Shown: positions 17,098 through 25,933 of the stretch, one piece after another | Position numbering within the stretch: position 1 is the stretch's first letter | Layout: each line of letters starts with the position of its first letter | NCBI GenBank assembly: GCA_025560025.1 | Contig: CP048487.1 | Coordinates: 62,001-126,000, forward strand | Direction of reading: 5' to 3' | Origin: Agrobacterium tumefaciens | GTDB taxonomy: Bacteria > Pseudomonadota > Alphaproteobacteria > Rhizobiales > Rhizobiaceae | Length of the DNA: 64,000 bases | The notes under the pieces: generated by a model | Seen by the model: only the letters and a program-made list of their open reading frames with translations | What the model was told of the DNA's origin: nothing | Databases searched by the model: none | Position numbers and translations under genes: made by a program

Positions 17098-17945
17098 TGC
17101 GCACCTTGCCAATCGTCGCATTCGTCCTATTCGCTTCCGTGACGTCGGTGCTGGCGCTGGAGATTCCACGCAGCGCCTCGCAGGATAGTCGTGTCCGCTT
17201 CGTAAACTACCAGCCCTTCAACATCACGAGGGTCGTCGGCACCTTGCGATCATCCGTACAGGTCGAATTCGCGTCTGACGAGGAGATCGTCCATGTGGCC
17301 CTCGGTAACAGCGTCGCCTGGGAAGTTGCGCCGGCCGGCAACATCCTGTTCTTGAAACCGCGCGAGAACCAGCCGGTGACGAATATTTCCGTGGTGACGA
17401 CGCGCCGGGATGGCTCGACGCGAAGCTACCAGATGGAATTGACAGTGCGAGACGGTTCTGTGGAAGCCGGACAAAATACCTATTTCTACGTTAAGTTCAG
17501 ATACCCCGAAGATGAAGCTGCGTTTCGCCGGCAGCAGGCTGCATCAAGGGCCCTCGCGGCCCAGGCGAAGGAAGCCGACAATGTACTGGCCCTCCACGAG
17601 GCGTATGGCCCCCGAAATTGGCGATATTCGGCGCAAGGGTCTCAGGCACTGGAGCCGCAAAGCGTCTACGACAATGGAAAGATCACGACGTTTGCCTTCA
17701 TCGGCAACCAGGAAATGCCTGCGATCTATATGGAAAATTCGGACGGGTCGGAAAGCCTAGTTCCGAAGTCGGTCGATGGCAATCTCGTCATGGTGCATGC
17801 GATCAGCCGCAAGTTCATCCTACGGCGGGGCAAGGACGTGCTTTGCGTGTTCAACGAGGCCTACGACCGAGTCGGCATCAATCCCGATACCAACACGACG
17901 TCGCCCTCGGTAGAGCGCGTCGTGAAAAGCGACAGCGCGCAATAG
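17094..17945 (+). CDS. virB9: VirB9-family outer-membrane core protein
   Basis: The 283-residue product has a signal peptide ending in VLALEIPR, an N-terminal domain with YQPFNITRVVGTLRSSVQVE, and the NSVAWEVAPAGNILFLKPRE segment typical of VirB9/CagX. The C-terminal beta-sandwich (about 175-270) contains WRYSAQG, TTFAFIGNQEMPAIY and LRRGKDVLCVFNEAYD. The first of two tandem ATGs overlaps the VirB8 stop, and the GGAGG site just upstream supports it. Confidence 0.93.
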   Translation: MMRTLPIVAFVLFASVTSVLALEIPRSASQDSRVRFVNYQPFNITRVVGTLRSSVQVEFASDEEIVHVALGNSVAWEVAPAGNILFLKPRENQPVTNISVVTTRRDGSTRSYQMELTVRDGSVEAGQNTYFYVKFRYPEDEAAFRRQQAASRALAAQAKEADNVLALHEAYGPRNWRYSAQGSQALEPQSVYDNGKITTFAFIGNQEMPAIYMENSDGSESLVPKSVDGNLVMVHAISRKFILRRGKDVLCVFNEAYDRVGINPDTNTTSPSVERVVKSDSAQ

Positions 17946-17954
17946 GGGGTAACC

Positions 17955-19124
17955 ATGGCTCAAGAAGACGAAACGCGCATTCCCGGAGAGCGTGCGGAAA
18001 CAGTCACCGGCCGGCGGATCGACAACAACCCACTCTTGAAGCGTGGCGCAGTGGCCGTTGCAATCGTGGCCTTTGTCGGCTTCGCCCTTTGGTCGACGAC
18101 GGGCAAGAAGGCGAAGGAGGAGAATGCTCAGCCTGAGCGAGTGGTCATTCGCCAGACGAATCCGTTTGAGGCCGCCAAGGAAAAGGCCGAACCGATTCAA
18201 GCTGTCCCGGAAGTGAAGTTGCCGACACCCGTCGTCGAACCGGTCGTGGAGGAACAGGATAAACTTCTCGATTCCGCCCGACGCGCCCCTGTGATGGCCT
18301 TCAGCAGCGGGCAGAAAAACACCAAAGACCGACGGGAGGCCGATAATTCGAATTCCCCTGACAGCAATTTCGTGCCGTTCGACAACAATATGATGGGACA
18401 GAACCAGCAGAACAGCGACCAGCAGCGTTTTGACGGTCTCCTGCGGCCAACCCGGCTTGAGGGGTCGCGCGCGGGCACGCTCGGCAATCGGGACTTCATC
18501 GTGGCGATGGGGACTTCGATCCCTTGCGTTCTCGAAACGGCGCTGGCATCCGACCAGCCGGGTTTTACCAGTTGCGTGATCAACCGCGATGTTCTTTCCG
18601 ACAACGGCCGGGTCGTGCTGATGGAAAAGGGCACGCAGGTCGTTGGGGAATATCGGGGCGGGCTCCAACGCGGACAAAAGCGTCTCTTCGTTCTCTGGAA
18701 CCGGGCAAAAACACCGAAAGGCGTCATCGTCACGCTTGCGTCTCCGGCGACCGATGCCCTTGGACGCGCCGGCGTCGATGGCTATGTCGATACCCACTGG
18801 TGGGAGCGCTTCGGCAGCGCCCTCCTGCTTTCGATTGTTGGTGACGCGACCAGCTATGCCAGCAGTCAGTTGCGGGATAGCGATGTGGACGCACAGAACA
18901 CCACGAGCGCCGGCCAACAGGCGGCGGCGATCGCTGTCGAACAATCGATCAACATCCCGCCAACGCTGAACAAGCATCAGGGCGAACAGGTTTCGATTTT
19001 TGTTGCTCGCGACCTCGACTTTTCCGGAATCTATCGTCTGCGGGTAACCGAACCGCGTAACCGCATTTTCGACCGCGCCGTGCTGGGCGATTTTTCGCCG
19101 CGGTCGACGCTTGTCACGAAGTAG
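17955..19124 (+). CDS. virB10: VirB10-family core complex protein
   Basis: The 389-residue protein has a cytoplasmic N-terminus, one membrane helix (about 31-47), a long charged and Pro-containing periplasmic linker, and the TrbI/VirB10 beta-barrel domain from about residue 160. The latter includes FIVAMGTSIPCVLETALASD, VVLMEKGTQVVGEYRGGLQ and a WWERFGSALLLSIV segment that forms the outer-membrane antenna region. VirB10 spans both membranes and gates the channel in response to ATP use. It begins nine bases after VirB9 with a GGGGGTAACC leader. Confidence 0.95.
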   Translation: MAQEDETRIPGERAETVTGRRIDNNPLLKRGAVAVAIVAFVGFALWSTTGKKAKEENAQPERVVIRQTNPFEAAKEKAEPIQAVPEVKLPTPVVEPVVEEQDKLLDSARRAPVMAFSSGQKNTKDRREADNSNSPDSNFVPFDNNMMGQNQQNSDQQRFDGLLRPTRLEGSRAGTLGNRDFIVAMGTSIPCVLETALASDQPGFTSCVINRDVLSDNGRVVLMEKGTQVVGEYRGGLQRGQKRLFVLWNRAKTPKGVIVTLASPATDALGRAGVDGYVDTHWWERFGSALLLSIVGDATSYASSQLRDSDVDAQNTTSAGQQAAAIAVEQSINIPPTLNKHQGEQVSIFVARDLDFSGIYRLRVTEPRNRIFDRAVLGDFSPRSTLVTK

Positions 19125-19132
19125 GGTAGGCA

Positions 19133-20134
19133 ATGTCGGAGGGACAGGACTCGGCTGTTGTAACGGAACTCTTGAAGCCGTTTTCGCCATATCTCCAAGA
19201 CCCGTCCCTTTATGAAGTGATTGTGAATCGGCCCGGGCAGGTGCTGACAGAAGGTTCAGGCGGTTGGCGGACCTATGATAAACCGGAACTGACCTTCGAA
19301 AAGCTCATGCGCCTCGCTCGGGCCGTGGCCAGTTTTTCTCATCAGTCGATCGATGAGACACGTCCAGTCTTGTCGGCAACGCTGCCCGGCGACGAGCGCA
19401 TCCAGATCGTTATCCCTCCGGCCACGCTGAAAGACACGGTCAGCATTACGATCCGAAAGCCTTCGTCGGTCGATTTCAGCCTTGACGACCTGGAGGCAAA
19501 CGGATTCTTCGGAACAACGCGCGCAGTGTCTCATCGTCCATCCTCCCGGGATGAGGAGTTAACCGAACTCTACCGTGCTGGTCGTTTTAAGGATTTCCTG
19601 CGCCAGGCAGTCATCGCCCGCAAGAACATCATCATCTCGGGTGCAACAGGTTCAGCCAAAACCACCCTTTCGAAAGCGCTCATCAAACATATCCCCGAAG
19701 CCGAGAGGATCATCTCAATCGAAGACACGCCTGAGCTGGTGATCCCGCAGCCAAATCATGTGCGACTTTTCTACTCAAAGGGCGGGCAAGGTCTTTCCCG
19801 TGTGGGGCCGCGTGAACTCCTGGAGTCATGTCTTCGTATGCGGCCAGACCGCATCTTGCTACAGGAGCTCCGCGACGGAACTGCGTTCTATTATATCCGC
19901 AATGTCAATTCCGGCCATCCCGGTTCGATAACGACTGTTCATGCCAATTCAGCGGAACTTGCCTTCGAACAGTTGGCGCTCCTGATCAAGGAGTCAGACG
20001 GCGGAGCCGGCATTGATCGCGCTGACATTCTCACGATGCTAAAAGCGGGCATTGATGTTGTGGCGCAGTGCAAGCGAGAGAATGGTACATTCCGGTTAGC
20101 GGAAGTGTTGTTCACAGGGGCATCGAAAGATTGA
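19133..20134 (+). CDS. virB11: VirB11-family traffic ATPase
   Basis: The 333-residue protein is a hexameric AAA-like ATPase of the secretion machine. The nucleotide-binding loop reads GATGSAKTT at 170-178 with Lys176 present; the glycine before the lysine, usually Gly in GxxGxGKT, is Ala. Downstream are the Asp box (IISIEDTPEL), the Walker B-like RILLQELRD and the His box GHPGSITTVHANS. VirB11 switches the apparatus between pilus assembly and DNA transfer. It closes the operon eight bases after VirB10. Confidence 0.95.
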   Translation: MSEGQDSAVVTELLKPFSPYLQDPSLYEVIVNRPGQVLTEGSGGWRTYDKPELTFEKLMRLARAVASFSHQSIDETRPVLSATLPGDERIQIVIPPATLKDTVSITIRKPSSVDFSLDDLEANGFFGTTRAVSHRPSSRDEELTELYRAGRFKDFLRQAVIARKNIIISGATGSAKTTLSKALIKHIPEAERIISIEDTPELVIPQPNHVRLFYSKGGQGLSRVGPRELLESCLRMRPDRILLQELRDGTAFYYIRNVNSGHPGSITTVHANSAELAFEQLALLIKESDGGAGIDRADILTMLKAGIDVVAQCKRENGTFRLAEVLFTGASKD

Positions 20135-20190
20135 GCTCCGGCCCAATTATTCTAACGCGCGCGCTGGTGTCGAACTCTTCAAAAGAAGAG

Positions 20191-20517
20191 TCATACCCGA
20201 CTACTCGACCCACGCGCCACCATGGGGCCAAACGTCTCGACGATCTCACACCGCGCGACCACGCCTCCGGGCCCATCATTTAGCAATGCGAGGACAGCGG
20301 CCCGATCCAACGGCACCGTCTCCATCTTCTCAAGAACCGTCGTCGCCCATTCCATTTCGGGGTCGGCCTCAACGTCCTCGCGCAAAGCAATCACCGCACT
20401 GCGGGCTTCCTCAAGACTGTCAAAAAAGATTTCCGCAATCCCCGTTGGCTTCCATCGTTCCTCCGGAGGGATGCCGGCCACGGAATAGGTGTAGAATGTA
20501 AAAGAAGGAGTTTTCAC
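20191..20517 (-). CDS. Hypothetical protein, 108 residues
   Basis: I place the start at GTG 20517, because AGGAG lies six bases upstream; an ATG at 20535 would add six residues but has no ribosome site. The protein has FTFYTYSVAGIPPEERWKPT followed by an acidic helical half (LEEARSAVIALREDVEADPE). No domain is recognised. It runs convergent with the VirB operon and divergent from the ParB-like gene. Confidence 0.55.
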   Translation of the reverse strand: MKTPSFTFYTYSVAGIPPEERWKPTGIAEIFFDSLEEARSAVIALREDVEADPEMEWATTVLEKMETVPLDRAAVLALLNDGPGGVVARCEIVETFGPMVARGSSSRV

Positions 20518-20535
20518 CGATTTCTCCTCGAGCAT

Positions 20536-21007
20536 TGAGGCGGTACGTCCCCGCCATTCGTGCTCATTGACCCCTGGTGATCGGGGAGTTGGAAAACCGA
20601 GCGTACTCGATCCCTGGGGCCTTTAGCTCAAAGAGCCTGTTGCATACGCCACAGGCTCCCCGACCATAAGGTCAAGGAGTCGAAGCCATTCTGGTTGGCC
20701 TCCGACCAGTACGCTTGGGGTTTCCACGCCCCGAAGCGGCACGTACCGCTTCAATCTGATGCTTATGACATCCGACTGTATTTGTCCTGAGTTTTCTGCC
20801 GCACCATGGTGTCGAAAAAGGGATTTGCCCCTTGAGTGGGACGGGTCGCGGCGGAGGGAGAAGGGTTGGCCGCTGGCGACACGGTAAATACGGGCCGGGA
20901 GCGGTGAGGGCGGCGGGCGTGGTTGGAGGAAGAGGGGGGAAAGAGGGTTTGTGGCGGATTGAGGTTGTCGGAGAGAGGCTCCGGCCGACCCGCCACGGAG
21001 AAACGAC
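20536..21007. other. Intergenic region upstream of the ParB-like gene
   Basis: No gene was found in these 472 bases. The last 170 bases before the ParB-like gene are strikingly purine-rich on the plus strand, with several runs of three or more G (for example GGGCCGGGAGCGGTGAGGGC near 20893). Similar purine-rich leaders occur at about 23955-24050 and 29545-29630 in the same module. They may be untranslated leaders, but no promoter could be assigned. Confidence 0.4.
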
Positions 21008-23155
21008 ATGGCACAGGCCAGCCAGAAAATCACGCTCAACGCCGGGCGCGACATTCCCTTCAACAAGCTCGTTCTGAGCCAGCAGAACGTTCGTAAAACC
21101 AAGGCGGGCATCTCGATCGAGGAGCTCGCCGAGGATATCGCCCGTCGCGGACTGCTGACCAGCCTCAATGTCCGCGCTGAAGTCGATGGCGACGGCAACG
21201 AGACGGGCATCTACCGGATCCCGGCGGGCGGTCGCCGTTACCGCGCTCTTGAGTTGCTGGTGAACCAGAAAAAGCTGTCAAAGATGGCGGCCATCCCCTG
21301 CATCGTCAGCAAGGGCGACACACTCGAGGTCGAGGATTCACTTGCCGAAAACGTCAGCCGCATCGATCTGCATCCGCTGGACGAGTTCCGGGCCATCATG
21401 ACCCTTCGCGAGCAGGGCCTGGACGAGGAAGAGATTGCCGCCCGCTTCCATATGTCGGTCGCCACGGTGAAGCAGCGTTTGCGCCTGGCCTCAGTCTCGC
21501 CGCGTCTCCTCGAGGTCTACGCCAACGACGAGATGAAGCTCGGCCAGGTGATGGCGTTCTCCATCACCAATGATCACGTTCGCCAGGAACAGGTTTGGGA
21601 CACGATCTCTCGGTCGCATAACCAGGACGCCTATTATATCCGGCGGATGCTGACCGAAACCGCGGTCCGAGCCTCCGATCGTCGCGCCGTTTATGTCGGT
21701 ATCGACGTCTATGAAGCGGCTGGCGGTGTCGTTATGCGTGACCTGTTCGAGCAGGACAACGGCGGATGGCTGCAGGATCCGGCGCTGCTCGAGCAGCTCG
21801 TGCTCGAAAAGCTGTCCGCTGAGGCCGAAACGCTGAAGGCTGATGAAGGCTGGAAGTGGGTCGAAGCCGCGTTCGACTTTCCCTACGGCCACACCTCGGG
21901 TCTTCGCCGCTTCTACGGCGAGCGGGTCGAGTATAGCGAGGAAGAGCTTGCGCGGCATGACGCGCTGAAGGCGGAATACGACAAGCTCGATGCTGAGTAT
22001 GCCGAGGCGGAGAGCTATTCCGAGGAGACCGAGGCGCGGCTTGAGGAACTCGGCAACGCACTGGATACACTGAACGACCGGCCCTACGTCTTCGACAGCC
22101 AAGACGTCGCCCGCGGCGGTGCCTTTATCTCGCTTGCGGCCAATGGCGAGCCCAGGATCGAACGTGGTTTCGTCCGGCCCGAAGACGAACCTGTGGCAGA
22201 GAACCAAACCGGAGATGCCGATTATGGCGCGAGCGATCGTCAGGGCGAGACTGAAACTGGTACTATTCCCGCGAACGGCGGCATCTCGGTCAACGGCAAG
22301 CCTGTCGGCATCGGGGAACCGGAGGAAGACGACGGAAAGGTTCGTCCGCTTTCCGATCGCGTCATCGAGGATCTAACGGCGGCCCGCACCGTTGCGCTAC
22401 GCAACGCGCTGGCGAACGATCCCGTGATGGCTTTCATCGCCGCCCTGCATGTCACGGTCCTCAAAATCTTCTACCGATACGGAGCGGACTCGTGCCTGGA
22501 GATCACGCTTCAGCACACCGCGTTCAGCCAGACGCAGGGGCTCGGCGATACGATCTGGGCAAAGGAGATCGAACAACGGCAGGAATCCTGGGGTTATGAC
22601 CTTCCCGGCAACGCCGACGAGGTCTGGAACTACCTGATTGCGCTCAACCAGGATAGCCGCATGGCGCTGTTTGCCCATTGCGTCTCCTTGTCGGTGAACA
22701 CCACCGTGCAAGCGTGGAACCGGCGGACAAAGGAAACGGCTCACGCGACGCAGCTTGCCCATTCGCTCGGCTTTGGCATGGTCGCCGCCGGTTGGACGCC
22801 GACGGTCGACAACTATCTCGGCCGTGTCACCAAGGCGCATATCCTGCAGGCGGTCCGCGAAGCGAAGGGCGAGCAGTCGGCGCAACTGATCGATCATCTC
22901 AAAAAACCCGACATGGCGCGCGAGGCTGCCCGGCTGCTCGAAGGCAGCGGATGGCTCCCTGAAGTGCTGCGGCTCCCGGTCGATCAAGTCTCAGGCGAGG
23001 CAGAGGCCGGTGTGACGCTCGTCGACGCGGGTGTCGAGGGCGATACCACTCAGGCCGCCGATTACGATCTTCCGGCCTTCCTGACGGTTGATGAAGAAGC
23101 CGAGGGAACGGCTACCAATTCGATCGACGGTGAGCATCTCGAAGCCGCCGAATAA
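21008..23155 (+). CDS. Large ParB/RepB/Spo0J-family DNA-binding protein
   Basis: The N-terminal 200 residues form a ParB-type CTP-switch and DNA-binding unit: PFNKLVLSQQNVRK, GGRRYRA at 74-80, ENVSRID at 114-120, and the helix-turn-helix EEIAARFHMSVATVKQRLRL. The remaining 500 residues have no named domain and include acidic coiled-coil-like sequence (about 310-350) and a helical C-terminal part. At 715 residues it is twice the size of a partition ParB, and no ParA lies next to it. A role in partition, transcription control or nuclease-like processing of the incoming plasmid is possible. The ATG is preceded by CGGAGAAACGAC. Confidence 0.8.
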   Translation: MAQASQKITLNAGRDIPFNKLVLSQQNVRKTKAGISIEELAEDIARRGLLTSLNVRAEVDGDGNETGIYRIPAGGRRYRALELLVNQKKLSKMAAIPCIVSKGDTLEVEDSLAENVSRIDLHPLDEFRAIMTLREQGLDEEEIAARFHMSVATVKQRLRLASVSPRLLEVYANDEMKLGQVMAFSITNDHVRQEQVWDTISRSHNQDAYYIRRMLTETAVRASDRRAVYVGIDVYEAAGGVVMRDLFEQDNGGWLQDPALLEQLVLEKLSAEAETLKADEGWKWVEAAFDFPYGHTSGLRRFYGERVEYSEEELARHDALKAEYDKLDAEYAEAESYSEETEARLEELGNALDTLNDRPYVFDSQDVARGGAFISLAANGEPRIERGFVRPEDEPVAENQTGDADYGASDRQGETETGTIPANGGISVNGKPVGIGEPEEDDGKVRPLSDRVIEDLTAARTVALRNALANDPVMAFIAALHVTVLKIFYRYGADSCLEITLQHTAFSQTQGLGDTIWAKEIEQRQESWGYDLPGNADEVWNYLIALNQDSRMALFAHCVSLSVNTTVQAWNRRTKETAHATQLAHSLGFGMVAAGWTPTVDNYLGRVTKAHILQAVREAKGEQSAQLIDHLKKPDMAREAARLLEGSGWLPEVLRLPVDQVSGEAEAGVTLVDAGVEGDTTQAADYDLPAFLTVDEEAEGTATNSIDGEHLEAAE

Positions 23156-23180
23156 CGGCCCCCGACTTTCACTCACGAAA

Positions 23181-23200
23181 GCCCGGCCCCTGTGCCGGGC
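23181..23200 (+). repeat. Module leader hairpin 1
   Basis: GCCCGGC (23181-23187) pairs with GCCGGGC (23194-23200) around a six-base loop. It is followed by TTCTCTGTTTCAGGAG and then the ATG at 23224. The hairpin lies 26 bases after the ParB-like stop, so it may end that message while leaving the next ribosome site close behind. The same arrangement recurs before other genes of this module. Confidence 0.6.
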
Positions 23201-23223
23201 TTCTCTGTTTCAGGAGCACCGTC

Positions 23224-23880
23224 ATGCCTGCCTATACGATCGAAACGACCTACACCCTGCCGATATTCCGGCATGGAACCTATATCGCCGACACGCCCGA
23301 GGCTGCCTGCAAGGCGGCCCTTGGCGACGGCAACTGGGAGTCTTCGAAGAAAGACTACGACTCTTCGGGCGAGGTTCATGTCACCGGCATCTGGGAGGGT
23401 GATAACACCGTCTATGCCGGATCGCAGATCACCATACCGTCTCAGTTTGATGAATCCGTTCAGCGCCGGGCTCGCCACTTTGAAATCCTGCTCGGACTGC
23501 TGAAGATGCTGTTCCACGACGTCCAGGCGGCGCGATCTCCGTCAGGCGACTGGCTGGCGAAATCGTCTTGGGCGATAGCGCGGGGCGAGGCTATCCTCGC
23601 CTATGCGCCCGATCCCACCGAGCCGGCCGACGCGCCAATGCCAAGTCATATCCTCGCACGTTTAGAGGAGGAGCGCGTGCGCAGCGCGATAGCTGCAATC
23701 CTCGAGGTCGACCGAGACTTCGATGGGCTTTCGCCGGTTTCCGTGAGCGATGCGGAGATCCGATCAGCTTGTGTGTCCATCATAACCGCAATGGACCTCT
23801 CCGATGCCATAAGCAATGCCGAGTTTCACGCGGCAATGGCAGCAATCCGAGCGGCCTACCGTCGCCTCCATCCAGATTAA
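23224..23880 (+). CDS. Hypothetical protein, 218 residues
   Basis: The N-terminal 80 residues look like a small beta domain (MPAYTIETTYTLPIFRHGTY, then DNTVYAGSQITIPSQFDE). The C-terminal part is helical (FEILLGLLKMLFHDVQAARS, and EEERVRSAIAAILEVDRDFD). Similar proteins occur next to ParB-like and antirestriction genes on rhizobial plasmids, but I know no function. The start is supported by CAGGAG in the leader shared with other genes of the module. Confidence 0.65.
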   Translation: MPAYTIETTYTLPIFRHGTYIADTPEAACKAALGDGNWESSKKDYDSSGEVHVTGIWEGDNTVYAGSQITIPSQFDESVQRRARHFEILLGLLKMLFHDVQAARSPSGDWLAKSSWAIARGEAILAYAPDPTEPADAPMPSHILARLEEERVRSAIAAILEVDRDFDGLSPVSVSDAEIRSACVSIITAMDLSDAISNAEFHAAMAAIRAAYRRLHPD

Positions 23881-24078
23881 GTCCTGTCGGACCCCTCTGA
23901 CTTTCGAATCCTGTCTGCTTTCCGTTCAACCCGGCCCGGCCTCCTTCCTGCTCGTACCAGAAGAGGGGGCGGTTAGGGCCAGCTCAAAAAGGAAGAGTGG
24001 GGCCGAGGGGAGGGGCGAGCCGGGTGGTGGAGAGAGGGTGCCCGGTCACAATCCTGTTTCGTCTCTGGAGAAAGATCG

Positions 24079-24501
24079 ATGTCGTTATCTGAAGTCACGC
24101 CTCAAACTGCTTCCATTGTCCCCGACGAGCGCCGCCTGGAATTCCTGCCTACCCTGTTTGGGCGCTCGCTCCTGATGATCGGCGAGAATGCGGTCTACAG
24201 CCTCATGGAGCAGCTCAGCCCCCTCGATTATGGCGGCGGGTTCTGGAATTTCTACGAGCAAGAGGGCAAGCCGCTGTTCCTTGCTCCGATATCCAAAACG
24301 CGTTTTCGGATCTCCGGGGAAATCACCGGGTTCCTAGGAGAAGTCTCGGCTGAGGCTGCCGGGATTATCGCCACGCTCTTTGCGTTCTCGCATCTCTCCT
24401 TCCAGTATCAATCCGTGCATCTCTCGGAAGGCTACGACCGCCTCTGCGCCTATGCAGCGGACCACACCGAGGCCGCAGAGATCTTTCAGGCGATCGATTG
24501 A
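24079..24501 (+). CDS. ArdB/KlcA-family antirestriction protein
   Basis: The 140-residue product shows the ArdB/KlcA pattern: RRLEFLPTLFGRSLLMIGEN, AVYSLMEQLSPLDYGGGFWN and FYEQEGKPLFLAPIS, and a final helix-loop containing AAGIIATLFAFSHLSFQ. ArdB proteins protect incoming plasmid DNA against type I restriction enzymes by an indirect mechanism without mimicking DNA. It is preceded by a purine-rich leader and TCTGGAGAAAGATCG. The neighbours (ParB-like, DUF932) are its usual companions on mobile elements. Confidence 0.85.
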   Translation: MSLSEVTPQTASIVPDERRLEFLPTLFGRSLLMIGENAVYSLMEQLSPLDYGGGFWNFYEQEGKPLFLAPISKTRFRISGEITGFLGEVSAEAAGIIATLFAFSHLSFQYQSVHLSEGYDRLCAYAADHTEAAEIFQAID

Positions 24502-24600
24502 TCACCAGCCTCTCGTCCCTCCCAGGAGGCACACCTTTCTGTTCCGACGTACTGCGTTGGAAGCCAAGGCTTGCGGTGGCAATTCATCGTCCATCCCACC

Positions 24601-24640
24601 AGCCCGGTTGTCGCAAGAGCGCTCAACCGGGCTTTTGCGT
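24601..24640 (+). terminator. Module leader hairpin 2, terminator-like
   Basis: AGCCCGGTTG (24601-24610) pairs perfectly with CAACCGGGCT (24624-24633) around a 13-base loop and runs into TTTT. The sequence TTTCAGGAGACTTCATC then leads into the ATG at 24657. A ten-pair GC-rich stem plus a T tail is a credible intrinsic terminator placed immediately before the DUF932 gene. Confidence 0.65.
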
Positions 24641-24656
24641 TTCAGGAGACTTCATC

Positions 24657-25847
24657 ATGAAAACCATGATTTCCAATTCGCGACCGGCATCGGCCGGATT
24701 TAGGGTCGATATATCCCGCGGTGAACGCATCGGCCGTGTTTCATCGGAATGGTTTTCGCGTCCCGACGACGAGCGCTATCTGTCGCTTTCCGATCTGCAT
24801 CGCGCGGTCACCGCCCGAACGGAGCGCGCTCGTGTCCGCACAGTCGAGACCGCAGAAATCCGCGTCGAAGCAACCCGCGACAATGCCGAACGCTTGTCCC
24901 TGATCGTTCCCGGCGGGCGGGAGCCGGTGGCGCCGACACACTGGAGCTACGGTCAGCTCTGCAGCCTGGTTGGCGCGCCTGCAAGCTATATGCGTCAGCT
25001 GCCCGCACCGCTGGCGGCGATCAATCTGCAGCACGGGCTCCTCAGTCACAACGCCGAAATGGTGAAGACGCTCGAGATGGACGACGGTCGCGTGGAGTTG
25101 CGTGCGGTCACCGGTCCTGAATACGGGCGCATCTGGGACAGGGATTTGATCGCGGCCATCATGAACATTGCTGGCAATGGGACAGGCGATACGATCTGGA
25201 AGGTTCCCGGTCTGCTCGACTGGTCTACGATGACCCACAATCCTTTCGTCGACATCACGAAGGATACGACGACGTTGTACGCCAGCGATCGCGACGTCTT
25301 CGTCTTTCTTTGCGATGATACGCATCCGATCGAAGCTGGGCGACTGCCGAACGGCGACCCTGATTTGTATTTCCGTGGCTTCTATGCCTGGAACAGCGAG
25401 GTCGGCTCGAAAACGCTTGGGATCGCCAGCTTCTACCTGCGAGCAGTGTGCGCCAATAGGAATCTCTGGGGTGCCGAAAATTTCGAGGAGATTACCATCC
25501 GTCACTCGAAGTTCGCTGCCCAGCGCTTCGCCCACGAAGCCGCCCCGGCGCTGACGAACTTCGCCACCTCCTCGCCCGCACCGTTCATCGCCGGCATACG
25601 CGCCGCCCGTGAACGCATCGTCGCCCGAAACGAGGAGGATCGCTCCGAGTTCCTGCGCAAGCGTGGCTTCTCAAAGGCCGAAACCGGCAAGATCATCGAC
25701 ACCGTTCTTTCCGAGGAAGGGAGACCGCCGGAGTCGATTTTCGACTTTGTGCAGGGCATCACCGCCCTTGCGCGGGGAAAGTCGCATCAGGACAGCCGGC
25801 TGGAACTTGAGGGCAAGGCGAAGAGACTGCTGGAAAGCGCTGCCTGA
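24657..25847 (+). CDS. DUF932 domain protein
   Basis: From the ATG at 24657 (CAGGAGAC upstream) the product is 396 residues. It carries the phage/plasmid-like DUF932 domain: LVGAPASYMRQLPAPLAAIN, LRAVTGPEYGRIWDRDLIAA, YASDRDVFVFLCDDTHPIEA, and FYLRAVCANRNLWGAENFEE. Members are frequent on plasmids and phages beside antirestriction and recombination genes, with unknown biochemistry. An upstream in-frame start at 24498 would read through the terminator-like hairpin and is rejected. Confidence 0.85.
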   Translation: MKTMISNSRPASAGFRVDISRGERIGRVSSEWFSRPDDERYLSLSDLHRAVTARTERARVRTVETAEIRVEATRDNAERLSLIVPGGREPVAPTHWSYGQLCSLVGAPASYMRQLPAPLAAINLQHGLLSHNAEMVKTLEMDDGRVELRAVTGPEYGRIWDRDLIAAIMNIAGNGTGDTIWKVPGLLDWSTMTHNPFVDITKDTTTLYASDRDVFVFLCDDTHPIEAGRLPNGDPDLYFRGFYAWNSEVGSKTLGIASFYLRAVCANRNLWGAENFEEITIRHSKFAAQRFAHEAAPALTNFATSSPAPFIAGIRAARERIVARNEEDRSEFLRKRGFSKAETGKIIDTVLSEEGRPPESIFDFVQGITALARGKSHQDSRLELEGKAKRLLESAA

Positions 25848-25887
25848 CGACGTCCCTGCCAGCCATCCTCATCCATCGCTTTCATCG

Positions 25888-25905
25888 CCCGGCCACCACG
25901 CCGGG
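25888..25905 (+). repeat. Module leader hairpin 3
   Basis: CCCGGC (25888-25893) pairs with GCCGGG (25900-25905) around CACCAC. It is followed by a T-rich stretch and GGAAAGGAAACATC before the ATG at 25934. The position, stem sequence and distance to the next start match the other leader hairpins of the module. Confidence 0.5.
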
Positions 25906-25933
25906 TTCTTCCCGTTCCCGGAAAGGAAACATC

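Noticed and set aside
17820..19190. Minus-strand frame of 456 codons opposite VirB10
   Set aside because: VirB10 is well supported on the plus strand by domain content and operon context; the antisense product is Arg/Leu-rich without motifs.
20850..20960. Possible G-quadruplex in the purine-rich leader before the ParB-like gene
   Set aside because: Several G-runs exist, but the loop lengths exceed the usual limit in most combinations, and similar purine-rich leaders precede other genes of the module, so a simple compositional bias explains it as well.
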